Assembly: GCA_017656345.1 (NCBI GenBank)
Contig: JACDNZ010000002.1
Span: 1 to 64,000 of the forward strand
Source: Thermosipho sp. (in: thermotogales)
Lineage (GTDB): Bacteria; Thermotogota; Thermotogae; Thermotogales; Fervidobacteriaceae
Length of the DNA stretch: 64,000 nucleotides
Direction: 5' to 3'
Translations under genes and position numbers: made by a program
Part shown: positions 8,610 through 15,569 of the stretch, piece after piece
Layout: every line of letters starts with the position of its first letter
Numbering within the stretch: the stretch's first letter is position 1
The notes under the pieces: generated by a model
Database searches by the model: none
Told to the model about the DNA's origin: nothing
The model's input: only the letters and a program-made list of their open reading frames with translations

Positions 8610-9458
8610 TCAATCTTTTCTTGCTGCAAAAAGTTCAGCACCTGCAAGAAAATAACGTGAAAGTTTTATAAACAAAATCAACATTGGAACACTTGCAATT
8701 GCAGCTGCAGCCATTAATGCTCCTTCATCAGTATATTTTTCTGAAGCAAACTGGATTATAAATAAAGGTATTGTTTTCTTTTTCGGAGTTTGAACAATTA
8801 ATAATGGCCATATTAAATTATCCCATTGAGCTCTAAACGTCAAAATAGCAAGTGTAGTTATTGCAGGTAAACTATTTGGAAGTATTATCTTCCAGTAAAT
8901 ACCAAATTCACTAGCTCCATCTATTCTTGCCGCATCGAGTAATTCTTCTGGAAAAGTTATCAAATACTGCCTCATCATAAATATTCCAAATGCATTTAAA
9001 AGGAGAGGAACAATTAGACCTGCGTAAGTATCCTGCATTCCCATTTTAGTTACAATTAAATATAGTGGAATCATTATAGCTTCAAATGGAATCATCATAG
9101 TACTTAGTATCATCATTAATACAAACATACGACCTTTAAATTTAAACTTAGCAAGACCATAACCAGCAAGCGAACTCAAAAAAATTGTTCCAAGTGAAGT
9201 TAATGATGCAACAATAAACGAATTAAAGATTGTTCTTAAATAAAGAAATTTACCGTCATTTCCTTTTAAAGCTTTCCAGTAATTTTGCCAGTGAAAATCA
9301 CTGGTAATCCAGGGAAAAGGAACCTTTAAAATATCCTCAGAAGGCATTATTGAAGCCGCAAACATAAATACAAGAGGAGATAATATAATTATTGCAAACC
9401 CAATCAAAAAAATCCAAACAATCAAATCAGCAGTAATTGTCAAAGTTCTTTTCAACAC
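8610..9458 (-). CDS. Sugar ABC transporter permease, MalG type
   Basis: Inner-membrane permease of 282 residues with six predicted helices and the EAA loop that docks the ATPase (ELLDAARIDGASEFGIYWKIILPNSLPAITT). It belongs to the CUT1 family (MalFG type), which imports oligosaccharides or glycerol phosphate. The start codon is GTG, with GAGGTGAT close upstream; the TTG one codon later is also possible. It is the third gene of a binding protein-permease-permease operon. No ATPase gene is present, so a shared MalK-type ATPase encoded elsewhere is expected. The sugar cannot be deduced. Confidence 0.9.
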   Translation of the reverse strand: MLKRTLTITADLIVWIFLIGFAIIILSPLVFMFAASIMPSEDILKVPFPWITSDFHWQNYWKALKGNDGKFLYLRTIFNSFIVASLTSLGTIFLSSLAGYGLAKFKFKGRMFVLMMILSTMMIPFEAIMIPLYLIVTKMGMQDTYAGLIVPLLLNAFGIFMMRQYLITFPEELLDAARIDGASEFGIYWKIILPNSLPAITTLAILTFRAQWDNLIWPLLIVQTPKKKTIPLFIIQFASEKYTDEGALMAAAAIASVPMLILFIKLSRYFLAGAELFAARKD

Positions 9459-9467
9459 ACAATCACC

Positions 9468-10361
9468 TCAGTAACTAATTTCTTCAGTTCTGGAAATTTT
9501 AAATTGAATATATGTAAAAAACATAATTATAACTAGCAATATTATACTCATAGCACTGGCACGACCTACCCTCATATCACGTATTGCCGTATTATAAATA
9601 TTTAAAGTTATAACCTCAATAGGCTTTATTGGAGCACCACTTTGAACAAAAAAGTATTGGGTACTAAATGTCCTTAATGTTTGTATCATTGACATAATAG
9701 AAACCAAAAGAGTTGTAGGTTTTAAAAGAGGTAAAGTTATATACAAAAAATCTTGCCACTTGCCTGCTCCATCAATTATCGCTGCTTCATGAACAGATTT
9801 AGGTATACTTGCAATTCCTGCAATGAAAATAATAGTATAATACCCAACATATTTCCAAAAATAAACTATAATTGTCGCAAGTACAAGCATCTTTTCACTT
9901 GAAAGCCACTTATAATCGATGTTGTTTGTGTTAAAAAGAAAATTTAAAAACTGATTTGCAAGACCATACGGTTGAAACATCAAAAACCATATCGTTGCAG
10001 CAACAACAGAAGAAAGAACGGCAGGTGAATAATAAGCCATTTCTAAGAATTTTTGAAATCTCTTTCGAGTACTAATCAAAACTGCAAATATAAGGCTAAA
10101 AATAACTATTGGGACAAAAGTTCCAAGTGCAAATATTGCCGTTGCTTTTACTGAATTCCAGAACGAACTTGATTGCAACAGATAAATATAATTACTAAAA
10201 CCAACAAATTTTGGTGGTCTTAGTGAAATAAGATTTTTCTTATGAAAGCTTATCCAAAAAGCATATCCCATCGGGTAAAAATTAAAAATTATAAAGAAAA
10301 CTATAGCTGGAAGCACGAAAATAAATCCCCAAACAGCTTTTTTTCTTTCAAGACTCTTCAA
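9468..10361 (-). CDS. Sugar ABC transporter permease, MalF type
   Basis: Inner-membrane permease of 297 residues with six predicted helices and the EAA motif SVHEAAIIDGAGKWQDFLYITLPLLKPT. It pairs with the downstream MalG-type subunit to form the translocation pore. A TTG start follows GAGGTGAT. The gene lies between the binding protein gene and the second permease and is separated from the former by a GC-rich hairpin that could lower permease expression. Confidence 0.9.
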   Translation of the reverse strand: MKSLERKKAVWGFIFVLPAIVFFIIFNFYPMGYAFWISFHKKNLISLRPPKFVGFSNYIYLLQSSSFWNSVKATAIFALGTFVPIVIFSLIFAVLISTRKRFQKFLEMAYYSPAVLSSVVAATIWFLMFQPYGLANQFLNFLFNTNNIDYKWLSSEKMLVLATIIVYFWKYVGYYTIIFIAGIASIPKSVHEAAIIDGAGKWQDFLYITLPLLKPTTLLVSIMSMIQTLRTFSTQYFFVQSGAPIKPIEVITLNIYNTAIRDMRVGRASAMSIILLVIIMFFTYIQFKISRTEEISY

Positions 10362-10379
10362 TTTATCACCTCAAAATAT

Positions 10380-10398
10380 GGGAGGGTGCTACCCTCCC
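10380..10398 (-). terminator. Intercistronic hairpin (probable attenuator)
   Basis: An 8-bp stem GGGAGGGT / ACCCTCCC with a 3-base loop lies between the binding protein stop and the permease start. On the minus strand it is followed by ATATTTTGAGG, a weak T tract. Such hairpins commonly make a binding protein more abundant than its permeases, by partial termination or by protecting the upstream mRNA. Confidence 0.7.
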
Positions 10399-10414
10399 AA
10401 TTTATTACCAAGTA

Positions 10415-11686
10415 TTACCATTCTTCTTTCAACAGTTCATTTGCTTTTTCTTTAAGAATCTTCAAGGCCTCCTCTGGTGTCGTATCTGTAAGCATAACTG
10501 CTTCAACAGCTTCTCTTATTAACTGTTCAAATTGTGGGCCATTTGCAAGTAACGGTACACTATGTGATTTCTTCATATCTTCAATGAATACATCCGCATA
10601 TGGATAGTTTTTAAAAGTATCCGATTCAATTAAAGTTTTTCTTGGTTGAATTAATCCAACATTCAATAAATAATCTTCTGGATGGCTTAACATATAATTA
10701 ATGAATTTCCATGCCCAGTACTGTTTTTCTTTTGAACTTTCAGCATTTACCATGTAATAATGTCCGTAATAATTACACCTTACGTCTTTTACTGCATTTT
10801 CAAAGACTGGATACGGTACAACCATCCATTCACCACTTTCGTAAAATTCAGGATTTTGTGCTCTTATTCTATCAATTTGATATAATCCTGACAAACACAT
10901 AGTTACAGTGTTATTATCTTTGTTAAATGTTTTTCTTGCATTTGTATAAGTTGGCGATCCTAAATTCTTTCCATTTGGCCCCCATTCTTTCATAAACCTT
11001 AAAACTTTAAGCCATGCCTCGTCATTTACAATCGCAGTTTTGCCATCTTCACTTATTAATGCTCCTCCCAGTTGTTCAACCATTGGTAAAAAGAAAGTAA
11101 AATAATATGGATATCTAAAGTCAAAACCTCTTCTTTTTAATATTTCTCCTTCTCTTATAACAAGTTTTTCACTAACTTCCATCATTTCTTCCCAGGTTTT
11201 TGGATAATCTTTTTCAGGATCAAGACCAACTTCTCTAAAATATTTCTTATTAACAAATACTGCCCAATTTGTTAGTTCAAGCGGGAGACCATAAATTTCT
11301 CCTTCATAGGTTACAGGTTCTAAAGCACCTTCAATATACAATTCTTTAAGTTCATCATAACTTTTCAACCCAATAGCCTCTAGATTAATTGGAGCAACTC
11401 TGCCATTTAAAATGTAAGGATATTCATTTTGAATCTCCATGTTAAAAATATCGGGACCTTTCTTTGCTGCAAACGCTGTTAAAATCACTTCTGCAATTTT
11501 TCCAGATGGATAAGTTACCCTCGTAATTTTCACATTTGGATACATTTGCTCAAATTCCTGAATATATTTTTCTTCTAGCGGCGTTCTATTAGGATCCTCA
11601 TGAGTCCAGAAAATTAGTTCTATAGTAGAAGCGGCAAAAGTTGTAATGAAAGCCAAAATTACAAATAACAAAATTAACTTTTTCAT
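10415..11686 (-). CDS. Sugar ABC transporter substrate-binding protein
   Basis: Exported family 1 solute-binding protein of 423 residues. An N-terminal signal peptide (MKKLILLFVILAFITTFAAS) lacks a lipobox cysteine. The mature part starts with IELIFWTHEDPNRTPLEEKYIQEFEQMYP, the usual pattern of CUT1 binding proteins, with later GLPLELTNWAVFVNKKYF and KTWEEMMEVSEKL segments. It captures a sugar in the periplasm and hands it to the two permeases encoded downstream. The start is ATG at 11686 with GGAGGAG upstream, not the track GTG at 11695. An extended -10 promoter lies about 95 bases upstream. Confidence 0.9.
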   Translation of the reverse strand: MKKLILLFVILAFITTFAASTIELIFWTHEDPNRTPLEEKYIQEFEQMYPNVKITRVTYPSGKIAEVILTAFAAKKGPDIFNMEIQNEYPYILNGRVAPINLEAIGLKSYDELKELYIEGALEPVTYEGEIYGLPLELTNWAVFVNKKYFREVGLDPEKDYPKTWEEMMEVSEKLVIREGEILKRRGFDFRYPYYFTFFLPMVEQLGGALISEDGKTAIVNDEAWLKVLRFMKEWGPNGKNLGSPTYTNARKTFNKDNNTVTMCLSGLYQIDRIRAQNPEFYESGEWMVVPYPVFENAVKDVRCNYYGHYYMVNAESSKEKQYWAWKFINYMLSHPEDYLLNVGLIQPRKTLIESDTFKNYPYADVFIEDMKKSHSVPLLANGPQFEQLIREAVEAVMLTDTTPEEALKILKEKANELLKEEW

Positions 11687-11779
11687 ACATATCACTCCTC
11701 CACAATATTTTCAAAAATATTTTCAAACTTCAATTTTCGAGGCTATGACTAAAAACACAATCTTTTTTAGTACTTTCGT

Positions 11780-11793
11780 ATTATATCACAAAG
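11780..11793 (-). promoter_or_regulatory. Extended -10 promoter of the sugar ABC operon
   Basis: On the minus strand it reads CTTTGTGATATAAT, an extended -10 element (TGATATAAT). A TTG-rich stretch upstream gives only a weak -35. The same 14 bases occur at the hydrogenase promoter. It would leave a 5' leader of about 85 bases. Confidence 0.55.
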
Positions 11794-11961
11794 AAACAAA
11801 ACAACATGAAAGCGAAAATCAAAAAAATTTTCAAAAATTATCTATTTAATGAAAATATTTTTCAATAATTGCGTAATTTAAAATATTAAGAGTGATTAAT
11901 TCACAGCACAACTTAAAAAGTTTAAAAAGCTTACCTAAAAATAGTAAATTAATCATTTAAT

Positions 11962-11990
11962 ACCGCCTAAAAAGGCCGGTTTTTATTTTT
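11962..11990 (+). terminator. Terminator-like hairpin with no obvious upstream gene
   Basis: ACCGCCT pairs with AGGCCGGT with one bulged C around an AAAA loop, followed by TTTTATTTTTT. It points along the plus strand, yet no plus-strand gene ends upstream. It may end a small RNA, or act as a leader element if the downstream gene has an additional distal promoter. Confidence 0.45.
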
Positions 11991-12064
11991 TAATCTTGCA
12001 TTATAACATTAACTCAAAAAAAATAAAATCATTGTAATTGTTACTTTTGAAACAGAAAATATCA

Positions 12065-12092
12065 TTGAAATTAAAGTAATTTAAAGTAAAAT
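12065..12092 (+). promoter_or_regulatory. Promoter of the family 5 binding protein gene
   Basis: TTGAAA and TAAAAT boxes are separated by 16 bases. The predicted start of transcription falls just after 12097, which supports the TTG at 12130 rather than 12097 as the translation start. Confidence 0.5.
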
Positions 12093-12129
12093 AAACTTGA
12101 AAAAATCTTTTTTAAAGGAGGCGAAGACA

Positions 12130-13977
12130 TTGAAAAAGTTATTCTCTGTATTTCTCACAACATTTTTCACCTTAATTTTATTTGCTTCTTCAAATGTTCT
12201 TGTAAACTTGACAATAGGTGAACCAGACACACTTGACCCACACCTTGCATACGATACAGCAAGCGGAGAAGTTATCTATCAAGTATACGAAAACCTTATT
12301 CAATACAAAGGTTCAAGCGTTAGTGAATTTGAACCAAGACTTGCAATAGAAGTTCCATCAGTTGAAAACGGTTTGATTAAAGATGGCGGAAAAACATACA
12401 TCTTCCCAATCAGAAAAGGCGTTAAATTCCACAATGGAAATGATTTAACACCTGAAGATGTTGAATACAGTTTCGAAAGAGGACTTCTTTATAATCCAGC
12501 TGGTGGACCTGTATGGATGCTTTGGTATGCAATATTTGGAATTTGGGATGTAACAGAAATGGTTGAAGAAGTAGCAGGAAAACCATACGACGAGCTTTTC
12601 GATGAAAATGGAAACCCACTTCCAGAAGCAGAAGAAGTATTCAAGAAAGTATACGACATTGTTGACGCAGCAATTGAAGTTGACGGTGACAATGTTGTAT
12701 TCCACTTATCAAGGCCATATTCTCCATTCCTCAACGTAATTGCACAGGGATCAAATTGGGGAGCAATTCTCGATAAAGAATGGTGTATTGAACAAGGACT
12801 CTGGGATGGTCAACCAACAACATGGTGGAAATGGCATGACCAACAAAAAGAAGAATCACCACTTTACCAAAATGCAATGGGAACAGGTCCATACAAATTC
12901 GTAGAATGGGATAGAACACAACAAAAAGTTATTCTTGAAGCAAATGAAAATTACTGGAGAGAACCAGCAAAGATAAAGAAAGTAATCATCTGGGGAGTAG
13001 ACGAATTCTCCACAAGGAAAGCAATGCTTGAAAAAGGAGACGCAGACATTGCATACATTCCAACACAATACCTTGATCAAGTAAGAGGAAATCCAGATAT
13101 TGAAATTATTGAAGGACTTTCTTCCATTTCAGCAAATGTTCTTTTATTCAACTGGAGTATAAGAGAAGACAGCAAATACATAGGAAGCGGAAAACTTGAT
13201 GGAAACGGAATCCCAGTAGACTTCTTCAGTGATGTACACGTAAGAAGAGCAATAGCACATGTTATCAACTATGATGCCCTTATAAATGATGTATTAAAAG
13301 GATTTGGAAAGAGAGTTCCAACAGCATTACCAGAAGGATTACTTGGATTTGATCCATCACTTCCACTTTACGACTTCAACTTGTTCAAAGCAAGACAAGA
13401 ACTCATGCAAGCATGGGATGGTATGGTATGGAAAAAAGGAGTAAAATTTAGTGTTGTATATAACCTTGGTAATGAGCCAAGAAAAAGAGTTGCTGAAATG
13501 ATAAAAATAACTCTTGAAATGATTTCATCTTCGAAAATCAAAGTTGATATAATTGGGCTTCAATGGCCAACATTCTTAGAAGCATCAGCAAGAGGTGAAT
13601 TACCATTAACAATCAATGCGTGGCTTGCTGATTATCCAGATCCCGAAAACTTCATTTACACTTTCTATCATTCAAAGGGAACATATAGTTCCAGACAAGG
13701 TGAAAACTTCAGGAAATTTGTAAGCACTCCAATGGACGAACTTGGCGGTAAAAGTCTCGATCAACTAATTGAAGAAGCTACTCTTGAAACTAATCCACAA
13801 AAACGTGTAGAGTTGTACAAAAAGATTCAAACATTTGCAATTGACAATGTAATAAGTATCCCATTATATCAAGTTTTAAGAGTACACGTACACAGAGCAT
13901 GGCTCAAAGGTTGGTATTCAAATCCAATGAGACCAGGTGAAGATTACTACGCATACTGGTTTGAAGGTAAAAAATAA
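12130..13977 (+). CDS. Family 5 (oligopeptide/oligosaccharide) ABC substrate-binding protein
   Basis: Exported solute-binding protein of about 615 residues. The chosen TTG start at 12130 has AAAGGAGGCG at good spacing and begins directly with a signal peptide (KKLFSVFLTTFFTLILFASS); the track TTG at 12097 adds 11 residues and has no ribosome-binding site. The mature protein has hallmark segments GEPDTLDPHLAYDTASGEVIYQVYENL and VKFHNGNDLTPEDVEYSFERG, and a later HVRRAIAHVINYD. In Thermotogales such proteins often bind oligosaccharides rather than peptides. No permease or ATPase lies beside it. Codon use is noticeably more regular (GAA, ACA, CCA) than in its neighbours, which suggests high expression. 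A strong terminator follows. Confidence 0.9.
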   Translation: MKKLFSVFLTTFFTLILFASSNVLVNLTIGEPDTLDPHLAYDTASGEVIYQVYENLIQYKGSSVSEFEPRLAIEVPSVENGLIKDGGKTYIFPIRKGVKFHNGNDLTPEDVEYSFERGLLYNPAGGPVWMLWYAIFGIWDVTEMVEEVAGKPYDELFDENGNPLPEAEEVFKKVYDIVDAAIEVDGDNVVFHLSRPYSPFLNVIAQGSNWGAILDKEWCIEQGLWDGQPTTWWKWHDQQKEESPLYQNAMGTGPYKFVEWDRTQQKVILEANENYWREPAKIKKVIIWGVDEFSTRKAMLEKGDADIAYIPTQYLDQVRGNPDIEIIEGLSSISANVLLFNWSIREDSKYIGSGKLDGNGIPVDFFSDVHVRRAIAHVINYDALINDVLKGFGKRVPTALPEGLLGFDPSLPLYDFNLFKARQELMQAWDGMVWKKGVKFSVVYNLGNEPRKRVAEMIKITLEMISSSKIKVDIIGLQWPTFLEASARGELPLTINAWLADYPDPENFIYTFYHSKGTYSSRQGENFRKFVSTPMDELGGKSLDQLIEEATLETNPQKRVELYKKIQTFAIDNVISIPLYQVLRVHVHRAWLKGWYSNPMRPGEDYYAYWFEGKK

Positions 13978-13985
13978 TATGCATA

Positions 13986-14017
13986 AAAAAAGAGCACCGT
14001 TTACGGTGCTCTTTTTT
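13986..14017. terminator. Strong bidirectional intrinsic terminator
   Basis: The AGAGCACCG / CGGTGCTCT stem extends through flanking A and T runs to about 14 bp around a TTTA loop. It lies between the convergent binding protein gene and glnA and has a T run in both directions. Confidence 0.9.
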
Positions 14018-14033
14018 CTTTAAACAGTATATA

Positions 14034-15404
14034 TTAAACGTCGAAATAATTTTCAAATTCCTTAGGATGTGGTATTGCATTTACTTCTATAGCTTCTTTA
14101 ATCTTTTCATTAATCCAGTGGTTAATGAGATCTTCTGGCATTGTCTTTAAATAAGCGTTGTCATTTTTAAGTGCATAGCAAGCTTCCTCCAAACTTGCAG
14201 CCAGTGGTTTTACTTTTTCATTATATGCATCACCTTCAAAAGGTCCAAAACCCTCTTTTGTTGGATCAAGATTCTTTCTAATACCATCAACTCCTGCTAA
14301 AATCATCGCTGAAAATGCAAGATATGGATTACCTGATGCATCTATTGTTCTAAATTCAATTCTTCTTTTGTTGGGATCTTTAACATATGCTGGTATCCTG
14401 ATTGCAGCTGTTCTGTTTGCAAGTGCAAAAACTGCATTTGTTGGAGCTTCATAACCCGGGACAAGTCTTCTATATGAATTTGTTGATGGGTTTGTAAATG
14501 CCATTACTGAATTTGCATGTTTCAATAAACCTGCTATGTAGGATAATGCCATATCAGATAAATTGTAAATCTTATCTCCGTTAAAGATATTTTTACCATC
14601 TTTTGTAAGAAACTGATGCACATGCATTCCATTTCCAGCCTCATCATATAATGGTTTAGGCATAAAGGTAACAACCAAACCATATTCTTTTGCAATTTTT
14701 CTTGCAACATATTTTACAAGTAGAGTATAATCAGCTGCTCTTAAGGCATCTATAAATCCGAGTTCTATCTCTACCTGACAACTTCCTACTTCATGATGAT
14801 GGTATTTTACAGGAACTCCATACTCAAGAAGTTTATTAACTATTTTATTTCTTACCTCCATTAAAGTATCAAAAGGTGGTATTCTGTGATATCCTCTCTT
14901 TTTCCCTATAAAATATTCTCCTTTGCTCTCTGAATTCCAGAACCCCTCTGCACTATCAATTTTTACACTAATGTCATTATTAGAAATGTTATACCTAACA
15001 TCCTCAAAAATATGGAATTCATATTCTGGGCCAAAATAAACATGATCTGCCACGTCTGAAATTGATTCCAGTGTTTTCTTCAAAATACTTCTGGGATCGT
15101 GAGCTGAAGGTTTTCTAGTATCTGCATCATATACATCACAGATCATTGATAAAACTTTATCGTCACCAACATATTCAACAATCGCAGTCTCTGGATCTGG
15201 AATCAAAACCATATCGCTGTTAGTTACCTTAGCATAACCAAGATTTGAAGCATCAAATCCTACACCTTCCGTAAAAGTCTTCTCAGAAAAATTCGTCCTT
15301 GCCAAAGTTACATGGCGCCATCTACCCCAAAGATCAACTACTTTTAAATCAATAAAATTAATTTTTTCACTTTCTACGATTTTAAGAACTTCATTTACTT
15401 CCAT
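14034..15404 (-). CDS. glnA: Glutamine synthetase, type I
   Basis: This cytoplasmic enzyme makes glutamine from glutamate, ammonia and ATP and normally forms a dodecamer. The 456 residues contain FGPEYEFHIFE (metal-binding glutamates), HHHEVGSCQVEIEL, GNGMHVHQFL, NSYRRLVPGYEAPTNAVF and NKRRIEFRTIDASGNPYLAFSA. The usual adenylylation-tyrosine region is not recognisable near the C terminus, so this looks like the GSI-alpha kind. The ATG at 15404 has GGAGGTG upstream, whereas the track start at 15431 lies before that site. It stands alone behind a promoter at about 15436-15464. No glnR or glnB gene is adjacent. Confidence 0.95.
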   Translation of the reverse strand: MEVNEVLKIVESEKINFIDLKVVDLWGRWRHVTLARTNFSEKTFTEGVGFDASNLGYAKVTNSDMVLIPDPETAIVEYVGDDKVLSMICDVYDADTRKPSAHDPRSILKKTLESISDVADHVYFGPEYEFHIFEDVRYNISNNDISVKIDSAEGFWNSESKGEYFIGKKRGYHRIPPFDTLMEVRNKIVNKLLEYGVPVKYHHHEVGSCQVEIELGFIDALRAADYTLLVKYVARKIAKEYGLVVTFMPKPLYDEAGNGMHVHQFLTKDGKNIFNGDKIYNLSDMALSYIAGLLKHANSVMAFTNPSTNSYRRLVPGYEAPTNAVFALANRTAAIRIPAYVKDPNKRRIEFRTIDASGNPYLAFSAMILAGVDGIRKNLDPTKEGFGPFEGDAYNEKVKPLAASLEEACYALKNDNAYLKTMPEDLINHWINEKIKEAIEVNAIPHPKEFENYFDV

Positions 15405-15435
15405 AGCACACCTCCATCTAATTTTTTTCACATAT

Positions 15436-15464
15436 AGTTTAACATTTTAATATCTATTCTTCAA
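15436..15464 (-). promoter_or_regulatory. Promoter of glnA
   Basis: The minus strand reads TTGAAG, 17 bases, then TAAACT, with TG one base before the -10 (TGTTAAACT). The predicted leader is short. Confidence 0.5.
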
Positions 15465-15542
15465 ACTTTTTACAAGTTACTTAGGATACATCACGAATAA
15501 TTTATATCTCAAATCTTAAAATATCTTTTTTATTCATTTTTA

Positions 15543-15551
15543 TGCTATATT
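15543..15551 (+). promoter_or_regulatory. Extended -10 promoter of the propeller protein gene
   Basis: TGCTATATT lies 18 bases before the start codon, leaving a very short leader that just holds the AGGAGG ribosome-binding site. No clear -35 is seen. Confidence 0.4.
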
Positions 15552-15569
15552 TTACTTAGGAGGTATACT

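Larger units (their letters stand above)
11687..12129. other. 443-nt divergent intergenic region
   Basis: This non-coding stretch lies between the sugar-binding protein gene (minus) and the family 5 binding protein gene (plus). It holds the minus-strand promoter near 11785, a plus-strand terminator-like hairpin near 11970 and the plus-strand promoter near 12065-12092. The remainder is very AT-rich. A track ORF that crosses its left part looks like chance. Confidence 0.6.

Noticed and set aside
11646-11849. 67-codon plus-strand ORF before the family 5 binding protein gene
   Set aside because: It overlaps the start of the sugar-binding protein gene and that gene's promoter, has no ribosome-binding site and no protein-like features.
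12422-13268. Several minus-strand ORFs opposite the family 5 binding protein gene
   Set aside because: They are shadows of a well-conserved coding frame; cysteine- and phenylalanine-rich composition is typical of antisense frames here.
13986-14017. Long A/T-flanked hairpin considered as a regulatory element of glnA
   Set aside because: It lies between two convergent gene ends and has the full form of a bidirectional terminator.
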